Positions 20,355-28,505 of a stretch of 64,000 nt of DNA are shown here, in pieces. Where the stretch lies: positions 868,001-932,000 of the forward strand of contig NZ_RKHO01000001.1 in assembly GCF_003752505.1 (NCBI RefSeq). Direction: 5' to 3'. The first letter of the stretch is position 1. Each line of letters opens with the position of its first letter. The notes under the pieces are model-generated. The model searched no databases and had not been told where the DNA came from. It saw nothing but the letters and a program-made list of their open reading frames with translations. The stretch is from Nocardioides aurantiacus. GTDB lineage: Bacteria; Actinomycetota; Actinomycetes; Propionibacteriales; Nocardioidaceae. The position numbers and the translations under genes are program-made.

Positions 20355-20843
20355 TCACACCAGCGGCACCATCAGCTGCTTGAGGAGCCGGGCGAGCGAC
20401 TGACGATCCGCCGGGGGGAGAGCGGCGAGCAGCGAGCGCTCGCGGTCGAGCAGGGACTCGAAGGCGTCGTCGACGGTGCGGCCGCCGGCGGCGGTGAGGC
20501 GGACCAGGACGCCGCGGCGGTCGCGGGGGTCGGGGAGGCGGTCGACGAGGCCGCGGGCGACGAGGCGGTCGACGCGGTTGGTCATGGTGCCGCTGGTGAC
20601 CAGCGTCTGGCGCAGCAGCGCCCCGGGGCTGAGCTGGTAGGGCCTCCCGGCCCGACGGAGCGCGGCGAGCACGTCGAACTCCCACGGCTCGACGTCGACC
20701 GCGGCGAAGGCGGCGCGGCGCTCGCGGTCGAGCAGGCGGGCGAGGCGGGTGAGGCGGCTGAACACCTCGACGGGCGCCAGGTCGAGGTCGGAGCGCTCGC
20801 GGCCCCACGCCTCCACCAGCTCGTCGACCTCGTCGCGCTCCAC
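20355..20843 (-). CDS. MarR family transcriptional regulator
   Basis: 162-residue winged-helix regulator. The MarR core is visible: VEPWEFDVLAALRRAG, LSPGALLRQTLVTSGTMTNRVDRLVARGLVDR (recognition helix and wing approach) and DPRDRRGVLVRLTAAG. GTG start with TACCCT on the minus strand (20855-20850) six bases upstream. It is divergent from a methyltransferase gene. A palindrome TCTCGATGTCGAGA lies between them and is the likely operator, predicting autoregulation and control of the methyltransferase. Confidence 0.88.
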   Translation of the reverse strand: MERDEVDELVEAWGRERSDLDLAPVEVFSRLTRLARLLDRERRAAFAAVDVEPWEFDVLAALRRAGRPYQLSPGALLRQTLVTSGTMTNRVDRLVARGLVDRLPDPRDRRGVLVRLTAAGGRTVDDAFESLLDRERSLLAALPPADRQSLARLLKQLMVPLV

Positions 20844-20879
20844 CCCGCGAGGGTAGCCCGAACTGGAGGCTGCCGAGAT

Positions 20880-20893
20880 TCTCGATGTCGAGA
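20880..20893. promoter_or_regulatory. Candidate MarR operator
   Basis: Perfect TCTCGA-TG-TCGAGA palindrome in the 62-base gap between the divergent marR and methyltransferase genes. It abuts the TAACGT -10-like box (20894-20899) of the methyltransferase, so binding there would block it. The form matches the 14-18-bp palindromes bound by MarR dimers. Confidence 0.6.
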
Positions 20894-20905
20894 TAACGTC
20901 GGCGG

Positions 20906-21673
20906 ATGGCCTTCAGCTGGGACCCCGCCCGCTACCTCGGGCACGCCGACCACCGTGCCCGTCCCTTCCACGACCTGCTCGCCCGGGTCGACGCCGACGA
21001 CCCGGACCTCGTGGTCGACCTCGGCTGCGGCGCCGGCAACCTGACCGCCCTGCTGCCCCAGCGTTGGCCCGACGCCCGGGTCGTCGGCATCGACAGCAGC
21101 GAGGCCATGGTCGACAGGGCCCGCGAGGTGGCCGACGTCGAGCTCGAGGTCGGTGACGTCCGCGACTGGCCCGCCCGCGGGCTGCGGCCCGAGGTGCTGA
21201 TCAGCAACGCGGTGCTGCACTGGCTGCCCGACCACCTCGAGCTGCTGCCCGCCCTCGCCGCGACGGTCGCCCCCGGCGGCTGGCTGGCGCTGCAGGTGCC
21301 CGGCAACTGGCACGCGCCGAGCCACAGCCTGGTCGCCGACCTGGCCGCGCGGGCGCCGTACGACGAGCACACCCGCGACGTGGCCCGCATGGTCAGCCAC
21401 GCGCCGGAGGACTACCTGTGGGTGCTCCGAGGCCTGGGGTGGGAGGTCGACGCGTGGGAGACGACGTACGCCCACGTGCTCACCGGCGCGGACGCCGTCT
21501 TCGACTGGATCAGCGGCACCGGCCTCCGCCCGACCGTCCAGGCGCTGCCCGAGGGGCTGCGCGGCGAGTTCGAGGAGGAGCTCAAGCAGCAGCTGCGCGC
21601 GGCGTACCCCGAGCGGGACGGCGTCGTGGTGATGCCGTTCCGGCGGGTGTTCGCCGTCGCCCGTCGCCCCTGA
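20906..21673 (+). CDS. tam: SAM-dependent methyltransferase, trans-aconitate 2-methyltransferase type
   Basis: 255-residue class I methyltransferase. It resembles Tam, which methylates trans-aconitate: N-terminal FSWDPARYLGHADHRARPFHDLL, SAM motif I VVDLGCGAGNLTALL, IDSSEAMVDRAR, SNAVLHWLPDH, LALQVPGNWHAPSH and VWILRGLG-like VLRGLGWEVDAWETTY with C-terminal MPFRRVFAVARR. The ATG lies six bases after TAACGT. Probably repressed by the adjacent MarR protein. Substrate assignment rests on family resemblance. Confidence 0.85.
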   Translation: MAFSWDPARYLGHADHRARPFHDLLARVDADDPDLVVDLGCGAGNLTALLPQRWPDARVVGIDSSEAMVDRAREVADVELEVGDVRDWPARGLRPEVLISNAVLHWLPDHLELLPALAATVAPGGWLALQVPGNWHAPSHSLVADLAARAPYDEHTRDVARMVSHAPEDYLWVLRGLGWEVDAWETTYAHVLTGADAVFDWISGTGLRPTVQALPEGLRGEFEEELKQQLRAAYPERDGVVVMPFRRVFAVARRP

Positions 21674-21701
21674 GCCGTACGCCGACCGGCAGGATGCCCC
21701 C

Positions 21702-22568
21702 GTGCCCCTCTCCTTCTTCGTCCCCGCCGAGACCGGCGACGCGGACGCCTGGTCGCCGACCGACGCCGCCTGCAGCCTGTGGAGCGACGACCACCTCCAC
21801 GGTGTCGCCGTCAGCGGCTTCCTGGCCCGCGCCGCCGAGGCCGAGGTCGCGGGCCGGGGCCGCGACGACCTGCGGGCGGCTCGCTGGACGGTCGACCTGT
21901 TCCGACCCGCCCGACGCCGGGTGACCCGCGCGCGGGTGCACGTGGTGCGGGAGTCGGCGCGGCTGTGCCTGGTCGACGTCGAGCTGGTGCAGGACACCGA
22001 CGACGGCGAGGAGGTCGCCGCGCGGGCCAGCGGCCTCTTCCTCAAGCAGGGCGAGCCCGCGACCGGCGTGGTCTGGGAGCCCGGCGGTGCGCCGGAGCCG
22101 CCGCCGCTCGACCTGGCCCCGCCGACCGACCGCCCCCGGCTGCCGCTGTTCCGCAGCGAGGGGGTGGGCTGGCACGACTCGTTCGCGGAGCACCAGAACT
22201 CCGGCCGCAAGACCACCTGGCAGGTCGGGGTGCCCGTGGTGCCGGGCGAGCGCCCGTCGGGGTTCGTCGCCGCCGCCTCGGTCGCCGACGTCGCGAGCAT
22301 GGTCACCAACTGGGGCGACCGCGGCATCGAGCAGATCAACACCGACATCACGCTCACCCTGGCCCGCGCCCCCGAGGGCGTCGAGATCGGCCTCGAGGCG
22401 GCCGACCGGGTCTCGGCCGACGGCATCGCGGTCGGTACCGCAACGGTCTTCGACCGCGCCGGCCGCCTCGGCAGCGCGGTCGTGACCTCCGTGGCCAACG
22501 CCGAGCGGGCCGTCGACCTGACCGGCGGCGACCCGGCCGACGACCCGCGGATGCAGCGGGGGGTCTAG
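21702..22568 (+). CDS. Acyl-CoA thioesterase family protein (double hotdog)
   Basis: 288-residue protein with the layout of TesB-like thioesterases. An N-terminal hotdog contains VSGFLARAAEAEV and ARWTVDLFRPARRRVTRARV; a second contains PSGFVAAASVADVASMVTNWG and the INTDITLTLARAPEGVEIGLE strand. Such enzymes hydrolyse acyl-CoA or bind acyl groups. GTG start, six bases after CAGGAT. It ends seven bases from the convergent phosphodiesterase gene. Acyl specificity is unknown. Confidence 0.75.
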   Translation: MPLSFFVPAETGDADAWSPTDAACSLWSDDHLHGVAVSGFLARAAEAEVAGRGRDDLRAARWTVDLFRPARRRVTRARVHVVRESARLCLVDVELVQDTDDGEEVAARASGLFLKQGEPATGVVWEPGGAPEPPPLDLAPPTDRPRLPLFRSEGVGWHDSFAEHQNSGRKTTWQVGVPVVPGERPSGFVAAASVADVASMVTNWGDRGIEQINTDITLTLARAPEGVEIGLEAADRVSADGIAVGTATVFDRAGRLGSAVVTSVANAERAVDLTGGDPADDPRMQRGV

Positions 22569-22575
22569 CGGCGCC

Positions 22576-23754
22576 TCAGGCCGCCGGACGCGAGCCCGAC
22601 CGCACCCAGGCGTCGCGGGTGGCGACGCCGATGTCGGGGTTGTCGGTGAACAGCCCGTCGACGCCGGCGTCGAGGAAGGCGCGGATCTCGGCCGCGAGGT
22701 CGCCCGGCGCGTTCGGGTCGGTGCCGCGGCGGAAGTTCACGGCCATGAACTGGTTCTCCCGGCGCAGCGTGAAGGGGTGCACGACGAGCTTGTTGCGGTG
22801 GGCGTCGCGGACCAGCGGGCTGGGCGCGCCGGTGCGGCCGGAGGCGTCGCGGGGGAGGACCAGCTCCTTGTTGGGGCCGATGCCCGCGGCGTACGACGAG
22901 ATGGCGCGCAGCTCGCGCGGCGTGGTCAGGTCGCGGTAGGTGCGGGGGTCGCCCTGCGCCACGAGGTCGTACGGCGCCCCGGCACCGTCGAGGAGCTGGA
23001 TGATCGGCAGCTTGGTCATCCGGTCGAGCTGGCGCAGGTTGGTGGTCTCGAAGCTCTGCAGGAACACCTTGTCGTTGGGGGAGTCGAAGCCGCGGGCGCG
23101 CAGCGTCTCCACCAGCGTGCGCTCCATCGGCAGCCCGATCGACTGGAAGTACGTCGGGTGCTTGGTCTCGGTGTAGACGCCGACGTCGCGTGCGCTGCCC
23201 GGCCGGGCGTCGTTCGTACGACGGACCAGGTCGAGCACCTCGGTCAGCGTCGGCACCTCGAACTGCCCGTCGTACGCCGTGTTGGCCGGTCGGACCAGCG
23301 GCAGCCGCTCCTCGGCCCGCAGCGTCTTGAGCTCGGCGAGCGTGAAGTCCTCGGTGAACCAGCCGGTGATCGCGCGACCGTCGATGGTCTTGGTGGTGCG
23401 GCGCGCGGCGAACTCGGGGTGCTCCGCGACGTCGGTGGTGCCGCCGATCTCGTTCTCGTGGCGGGCGACGAGGACGCCGTCCTTGGTGGGCACCAGGTCG
23501 GGCTCGACGTAGTCGGCGCCCTGCTCGATCGCGAGCTGGTAGGCCGCGAGCGTGTGCTCGGGCCGGTAGCCCGAGGCGCCGCGGTGGCCGATCACGAGCG
23601 GCTGCGAGGTGCGCACGCCGCGGTCGCCGGGGTCCTTCGGCGGCGCGGCCTGGGCGGCGCCGGCGAGGCCGGGCAGCGTGAGGAGGAGGGCCAGCACGAG
23701 GCCGGCCAGGAGCGTGGGCGCGACCAGGAGGCCGCGCTTCCCGAGAGTGGTCAT
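22576..23754 (-). CDS. Secreted glycerophosphodiester phosphodiesterase (GlpQ-like)
   Basis: 392-residue exported enzyme hydrolysing glycerophosphodiesters to glycerol-3-phosphate and an alcohol. A signal peptide (LLVAPTLLAGLVLALLLTL... ending at AQA|APPKD) is clear. The GDPD domain begins LVIGHRGASGYRPEHTLAAY, with metal/catalytic residues in HRG, E of DYVEPDLVPTKDGVLVARHENEI (split here as DYVEPDL and ARHENEI) and TETKHPTYF, and ends GVDGLFTDNPDIG. I start at ATG 23754 (MTTLGKR), giving a normal signal peptide. One of three GDPD genes in the window. Confidence 0.92.
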   Translation of the reverse strand: MTTLGKRGLLVAPTLLAGLVLALLLTLPGLAGAAQAAPPKDPGDRGVRTSQPLVIGHRGASGYRPEHTLAAYQLAIEQGADYVEPDLVPTKDGVLVARHENEIGGTTDVAEHPEFAARRTTKTIDGRAITGWFTEDFTLAELKTLRAEERLPLVRPANTAYDGQFEVPTLTEVLDLVRRTNDARPGSARDVGVYTETKHPTYFQSIGLPMERTLVETLRARGFDSPNDKVFLQSFETTNLRQLDRMTKLPIIQLLDGAGAPYDLVAQGDPRTYRDLTTPRELRAISSYAAGIGPNKELVLPRDASGRTGAPSPLVRDAHRNKLVVHPFTLRRENQFMAVNFRRGTDPNAPGDLAAEIRAFLDAGVDGLFTDNPDIGVATRDAWVRSGSRPAA

Positions 23755-23852
23755 GGTCCACAACCAACCCCGCCCGGGTGACCGGACACAAGGCCCCAGG
23801 TGTCCAGCAGGTGACGCTTCGGGCGTCGGGATCGGTACCGTGTGACCGACTT

Positions 23853-23931
23853 TCCCCGGTTGGTCTGCCGGCAGGGCCCGCCTGACTTTGAATCAGGACA
23901 AGCGACGTAGGTTCGACTCCTACCCGGGGAG
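23853..23931 (+). tRNA. tRNA-Gln (anticodon TTG), atypical arms
   Basis: Acceptor TCCCCGG pairs with CCGGGGA; anticodon stem CCTGA/TCAGG encloses CTTTGAA with anticodon TTG; T arm GTAGG-TTCGACT-CCTAC is canonical. The D arm is best drawn as GGTC/GGCC with a nine-base loop, and the variable region is nine bases (ACAAGCGAC), making 79 bases, longer than usual for tRNA-Gln. Location upstream of glmU matches mycobacterial glnU. TACCGT at 23836-23841 is a plausible -10 box. glmU's start codon follows after a single base. Confidence 0.85.
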
Positions 23932-23932
23932 C

Positions 23933-25396
23933 GTGAGCACCGATCGCACCGCCCCGACCCCTCCCGCCACCGACCTGACGGTCGTCGTGCTGGCCGCGGG
24001 GGGCGGCACCCGGATGAAGTCCAAGACCGCCAAGGTGCTGCACCCGCTGGCCGGTCGCAGCATGCTCGGCCACGTGCTGGCGGCCGTGCGCGAGCTCGAG
24101 CCGCGACGCGTCGTCACCGTCGTGGGCCACCAGCGCGAGCAGGTCGCGCCCCACGTCGAGGAGCAGCTGCCCGAGGCGCGGATCGCGGTGCAGGAGACCC
24201 AGGACGGCACCGGCCACGCCGTCCGGATCGCGTGGGACGTCCTCGACGACGCGGACCGGCAGGGCACCGTCCTCGTGGCGTACGGCGACACCCCGCTCCT
24301 CGAGGGCGCCAGCCTGCGGGCGCTGGTCGCCGACCACGTCGGCGCGGGCCGCGCGGTCAGCATCCTGTCGGGGATCGTGGGCGACCCCCACGGCTACGGC
24401 CGGGTGGTGCGCGACGAGGCCGGCGAGGTGACCGGGATCGTGGAGCAGAAGGACGCCACCGAGGAGCAGCGCGCCGTCCGCGAGATCAACAGCGGCATCC
24501 TCGCCTTCGACGCCGCCTTCCTCGCCGCGGCGCTGCCCCGGCTGTCCTCGCAGAACGCCGCGGGGGAGTACTACCTCACCGACACCGTCGCCCTGGCCCG
24601 CGAGGACGGCCTGCCCGTCGGCGCGATGCCGCTCGACGACGTGCTGCAGACCGAGGGCGCCAACGACCGGGTGCAGCTGGCCGAGCTGGGCCGGGAGAAG
24701 AACCGCCGCATCCTGGCCCGCTGGATGCGTGAGGGCGTCACCGTGATGGACCCTGCCACGACCTGGGTCGACGCCGACGTGGTGCTCGCCCGCGACGTCA
24801 CGCTGCTCCCCGGCGTACAGCTGCTCGGCGCGACCGTCGTCGAGGAGGACGCCGTGATCGGGCCCGACTGCACGCTGGAGGACGTCGAGGTGGGTGCGGG
24901 GGCACGCGTCGTACGCACGCACGGGCAGCTGGCCGTCATCGGCGCCGGCGCGAGCGTCGGACCGTTCTCCTACCTGCGCCCCGGCACCCGCCTGGGGGCC
25001 GGCGGCAAGGTCGGCGCCTTCGTCGAGGTCAAGAACTCCTCCATCGGCGACGGCGCCAAGGTCCCGCACCTGTCCTACGTCGGCGACGCCGACATCGGCG
25101 AGGGCACCAACATCGGCGCCGGGACGATCGTGGCCAACTACGACGGCGTCGCCAAGCACCGCACCACGATCGGCCGGCACGCCCGCACGGCCAGTAACAA
25201 CACCTTCGTGGCGCCGGTGACCGTGGGCGACGGCGCCGCCACCGGGGCCGGCTCGACCATCCGCGAGGACGTCCCGCCGGGCGCCCTGGCCGTCTCGGCC
25301 GGCCCGCAGCGCACCATCGCCGGGTGGGTGCTGAAGCGCCGCGACGGCACCGCGCAGGCGCAGGCGGCGCGTGATGCCGGGGCGACCGAGGAGTGA
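23933..25396 (+). CDS. glmU: Bifunctional UDP-GlcNAc pyrophosphorylase / glucosamine-1-phosphate acetyltransferase GlmU
   Basis: 487-residue bifunctional enzyme making UDP-GlcNAc for peptidoglycan. The N-terminal uridylyltransferase has VVVLAAGGGTRMKSKTAKVL, QDGTGHAV and YGDTPLL; the C-terminal left-handed beta-helix acetyltransferase has GPFSYLRPGTRLG, GAFVEVKNSSIG, KVPHLSYVGDADIG and FVAPVTVGDGA. Start is GTG 23933, one base after the tRNA-Gln gene; upstream in-frame codons lie inside the tRNA. No Shine-Dalgarno site is possible, so the mRNA is probably created by tRNA 3' processing or reads as leaderless. Followed by prs. Confidence 0.95.
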   Translation: MSTDRTAPTPPATDLTVVVLAAGGGTRMKSKTAKVLHPLAGRSMLGHVLAAVRELEPRRVVTVVGHQREQVAPHVEEQLPEARIAVQETQDGTGHAVRIAWDVLDDADRQGTVLVAYGDTPLLEGASLRALVADHVGAGRAVSILSGIVGDPHGYGRVVRDEAGEVTGIVEQKDATEEQRAVREINSGILAFDAAFLAAALPRLSSQNAAGEYYLTDTVALAREDGLPVGAMPLDDVLQTEGANDRVQLAELGREKNRRILARWMREGVTVMDPATTWVDADVVLARDVTLLPGVQLLGATVVEEDAVIGPDCTLEDVEVGAGARVVRTHGQLAVIGAGASVGPFSYLRPGTRLGAGGKVGAFVEVKNSSIGDGAKVPHLSYVGDADIGEGTNIGAGTIVANYDGVAKHRTTIGRHARTASNNTFVAPVTVGDGAATGAGSTIREDVPPGALAVSAGPQRTIAGWVLKRRDGTAQAQAARDAGATEE

Positions 25397-25503
25397 CCCC
25401 GGGGTGAACGGGGCAGTGGTCGGTGGGTGACCCACTTGTCCTGCCACCCCGTCCGTGGGCCACAATCGACCCGCACGTCCTTCCAGCACGAGGAGCGCCG
25501 CAC

Positions 25504-26484
25504 GTGAGCGGAATGAAGCGCACCACCGAGAAGAACCTGATGGTCTTCAGCGGACGGGCGCACCCGGCGCTCGCCGACGAGGTGGCCGACCTGATGGGCA
25601 CCGAGCTGGTGCCGACGTCGGCCTACGAGTTCGCCAACTCCGAGATCTACGTGCGCTACGAGGAGTCCGTGCGCGGCTCCGACGCCTTCGTGATCCAGAG
25701 CCACACGGCTCCGGTCAACGAGTGGATCATGGAGCACCTGATCATGGTCGACGCGCTCAAGCGCGCCTCGGCGAAGCGGATCACCGTGGTGCTGCCGTTC
25801 TACGGCTACGCCCGCCAGGACAAGAAGCACCGCGGCCGCGAGCCGATCTCGGCGCGGCTGATGGCCGACCTGTTCAAGACCGCGGGAGCCGATCGGCTGA
25901 TCGCCGTCGACCTGCACGCCGACCAGATCCAGGGCTTCTTCGACGGCCCCGTCGACCACCTGATGGCGATGCCGATCCTGGCCGACTACGTCAAGGAGAA
26001 GTACGGCGACCAGCGGCTCGCCGTCGTCTCCCCGGACGCCGGCCGGATCAAGGTCGCCGAGCGCTGGTCGGCCCGCCTGGGCGGCGTACCGCTGGCGTTC
26101 ATCCACAAGACCCGCCGCGAGGACCGCCCCAACGAGACCGTCGCCAACCGCGTCGTCGGCAAGGTCGAGGGCCGCATCTGCATCCTCACCGACGACATGA
26201 TCGACACCGGCGGCACCATCGTGAAGGCCGCCGACGCGCTCATGGCCGACGGCGCGGCCGGCGTGATCATCGCCGCCACCCACGCGATCCTCTCCGACCC
26301 CGCGGTCGACCGGCTGAAGAACTCCCCGGCCACCGAGGTCGTGGTCACCAACACCCTCCCGATCGCGCCGGAGTGCCACTTCGACAAGCTGACGGTGCTC
26401 TCGATCGCGCCCCTGATCTCGCGTGCGATCAAGGAGGTCTTCGAGGACGGCTCGGTGACCTCGATGTTCGACGGCCACGCCTGA
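25504..26484 (+). CDS. prs: Ribose-phosphate pyrophosphokinase (PRPP synthetase)
   Basis: 326-residue enzyme forming PRPP from ribose-5-phosphate and ATP. Motifs: FSGRAHPALADEVA, YEFANSEIYVRYEESVRG, PFYGYARQDKKHRGREPISARL, the LHADQIQGFFD metal/ATP region and the PRPP-binding loop LTDDMIDTGGTIVKAA. GTG 25504 is preceded by GAGGAG at nine bases; ATG 25513 is too far from it. The order glmU-prs-rplY-pth is conserved in actinobacteria. Confidence 0.94.
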   Translation: MSGMKRTTEKNLMVFSGRAHPALADEVADLMGTELVPTSAYEFANSEIYVRYEESVRGSDAFVIQSHTAPVNEWIMEHLIMVDALKRASAKRITVVLPFYGYARQDKKHRGREPISARLMADLFKTAGADRLIAVDLHADQIQGFFDGPVDHLMAMPILADYVKEKYGDQRLAVVSPDAGRIKVAERWSARLGGVPLAFIHKTRREDRPNETVANRVVGKVEGRICILTDDMIDTGGTIVKAADALMADGAAGVIIAATHAILSDPAVDRLKNSPATEVVVTNTLPIAPECHFDKLTVLSIAPLISRAIKEVFEDGSVTSMFDGHA

Positions 26485-27112
26485 GGTTCGCGCTGGTTCG
26501 CTGGGGCCCGGTGCGGCATGTAAATCGGGGTTATGGACGCTTCACACGGGATCTGCCGGCCCGAAAGCGTCCACAGTCCCGCGCCAGACGGGCAGCTGGC
26601 CCGTCACGCCCGCGCCGTCTGATGCACCCGTCGCCCGTCGAGCTCGTCCGGGCCGCGCTCGCTGAACATGCGAATGTGGCGCGTCGTACGGGTGGGTACC
26701 ACGTCAGCCCCGTGAGCGACATTGGCATGTCAGGGACCGCGTCTGCTCCGGTGGGCGGCGGGGGTCTTGCCGTGCGCTGTGACGAGCGTCGGCCGTCGCC
26801 ACGAGCCGCCACGCACCGGCAACGGCGTCACAGCCGGCCGGTCGTACGGCGCCCCGCGGCCCGCGTCTCGTCGGTCACGCCTGACGAGACCACCACGACG
26901 TCGCCCCGATTTCATGTGGCCGCCCGCCAGCGGCTAGTCTTGTGCAGTTGCCTCGGCGAGGGAGCGGGCCCGTGAGGGCCGCGTTCCGTGATCGACGCGG
27001 TCGGTTCGTGACCCCATGCACCGCGCCCGTCGGCCTGCGGTGCATGTGCTGTCCCCGGCCCGTGGCAACCCCCTGACGCAGTCCCCGCACGCCCACCTGA
27101 GGAGCCGCACCG
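26485..27112. other. Long spacer and leader upstream of rplY
   Basis: About 630 bases of somewhat lower GC with no convincing gene; open frames on both strands lack motifs. TAGTCT at 26935-26940 is the best -10 candidate for rplY, leaving a leader of about 165 bases. The leader holds a perfect 10-bp hairpin CATGCACCGC/GCGGTGCATG (27015-27046, 12-base loop). A Shine-Dalgarno GAGGAG precedes the ATG. The remainder (26485-26930) shows nothing I can name. Confidence 0.55.
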
Positions 27113-27826
27113 ATGTCCGAAGACAAGATCAAGGCCGAGACCCGCACCGAGTTCGGCAAGGGTGCCGCGCGCCGCATCCGCCGCGCCGACAAGGTGCCGG
27201 CGGTCATCTACGGCCACGGCAACGCCCCCATCCACGTGACCCTGCCCGGCCACGACACGTTCCTCGCGCTCAAGCGCGGCGGCGCCAACGCGCTGCTCGA
27301 CATCGACGTCGACGGCAAGAAGTACCTCGCGCTGACCAAGCAGATCCAGGCCGACCCGATCAAGGGCTTCCTCGAGCACGTCGACTTCGTCGAGGTCAAG
27401 AAGGGCGAGATGGTCACCGTCGACATCCCCGTCCACGTGACCGGCGAGTCCAAGTCCGACGCCCTCACGGTGACCGAGCTCAACACGGTCTCCATCGAGG
27501 CCGACGCCACCGCGATTCCCGAGGCCTTCGAGATCTCGGTGGAGGACGCCGAGATCGGCTTCCAGGTCTTCGCCAAGGACCTCGCGCTGCCCAACGGCGC
27601 GACGCTGCTCACCGACGAGGACCTGCTGGTCGTCAACGTGATCCACGCGCCCACCGCCGAGGAGGTCGAGGCCGAGCTGGAGGAGGCCGAGGCCGAGGTC
27701 GGCATCGAGCGCGACGAGACCGACGAGGAGGCCGCCGAGGCTGCCGAGACCGAGGGCAGCGAGTCCGAGGCCGCCGGCGAGGGCGACACCGTCCCCGAGA
27801 CCGACGCGAACTCCGGCCAGCGCTGA
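27113..27826 (+). CDS. rplY: Ribosomal protein bL25 (CTC-type, acidic tail)
   Basis: 237-residue 5S-rRNA-binding protein of the long L25/Ctc form. The N-terminal L25 domain reads TRTEFGKGAARRIRRADKVPAVIYGHG, followed by a TL5-type beta domain (about residues 95-185) and a glutamate/alanine-rich acidic tail (about 186-237). The long form is usual in actinobacteria, where Ctc homologues are stress-associated. Has its own leader with a hairpin; pth follows after nine bases. Confidence 0.93.
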   Translation: MSEDKIKAETRTEFGKGAARRIRRADKVPAVIYGHGNAPIHVTLPGHDTFLALKRGGANALLDIDVDGKKYLALTKQIQADPIKGFLEHVDFVEVKKGEMVTVDIPVHVTGESKSDALTVTELNTVSIEADATAIPEAFEISVEDAEIGFQVFAKDLALPNGATLLTDEDLLVVNVIHAPTAEEVEAELEEAEAEVGIERDETDEEAAEAAETEGSESEAAGEGDTVPETDANSGQR

Positions 27827-27835
27827 TCTCCTCCG

Positions 27836-28429
27836 GTGGTCGATGACGCGGTCTGGCTGGTCGTCGGGCTGGGAAACCCCGGCCCGACGTACGCCGGCAC
27901 GCGGCACAACATCGGCTACCTCGTCACCGACGAGCTGGTCCGTCGTACGGGCGGCTCGTGGCGCAAGCACAAGACCGGGCGCGCCGACGTCGTCGAAGGA
28001 CGACTCGGCGCGCCCGGCTCTGCGTCACCGCGGGTCGTGCTGGCACGACCGCGCTGCTACATGAACGAGTCCGGGGGACCGGTCAAGGCGCTGGCCACCT
28101 TCTACAAGGTCGCCCCCGACCACGTGGTCGCGATCCACGACGAGCTCGACATCGCCTTCGGGACGCTGCGCACCAAGCTCGGTGGCGGCGACAACGGCCA
28201 CAACGGGCTGAAGTCGATGCGCTCCTCCCTGGGCACCGGCGACTTCTACCGGGTGCGGGCCGGCATCGGCCGCCCCCCGGGTCGCCAGGAGCCGGCCGAC
28301 TTCGTGCTCTCGGCGTACTCCCGGGTCGAGCAGAAGGAGCTCCCCTTCCAGGTCGACACCGCGGCCGACGCGGTCGAGTCGCTCATCCGCGAGGGTCTCG
28401 AGTCCACCCAGCAGCGCTACAACAGCTGA
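27836..28429 (+). CDS. pth: Peptidyl-tRNA hydrolase
   Basis: 197-residue esterase that recycles peptidyl-tRNA. Catalytic motifs: LVVGLGNPGPTYAGTRHNIGYLV with the essential histidine in TRHNIG, RPRCYMNESGGPV, the HDELDIAFG loop and GGGDNGHNGLKSM. GTG start nine bases after rplY, so probably co-transcribed. Length and motifs are normal. Confidence 0.95.
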   Translation: MVDDAVWLVVGLGNPGPTYAGTRHNIGYLVTDELVRRTGGSWRKHKTGRADVVEGRLGAPGSASPRVVLARPRCYMNESGGPVKALATFYKVAPDHVVAIHDELDIAFGTLRTKLGGGDNGHNGLKSMRSSLGTGDFYRVRAGIGRPPGRQEPADFVLSAYSRVEQKELPFQVDTAADAVESLIREGLESTQQRYNS

Positions 28430-28431
28430 CA

Positions 28432-28488
28432 CGTCGGTCGAGCCCGTCGAGACCACGGGCTGACTCGTCGGCCGAGCTCGTCGAGACC
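28432..28488 (+). repeat. Pair of 23-base dispersed repeats in the pth-cysQ spacer
   Basis: CGTCGGTCGAGCCCGTCGAG (28432 onward, 23 bases to 28454) and a 21/23 identical copy at 28466-28488. The first, extended to 25 bases, is identical to a segment inside sepX (8073-8097). The core GTCGAG-N3-GTCGAGAC has internal dyad character. Confidence 0.8.
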
Positions 28489-28505
28489 CTCACTAGGCTG
28501 ACGCG

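Noticed and set aside
26531-26937. Small genes in the prs-rplY spacer on either strand
   Set aside because: Short frames with R/P/A-rich products, no ribosome site, no motif and no consistent codon bias.
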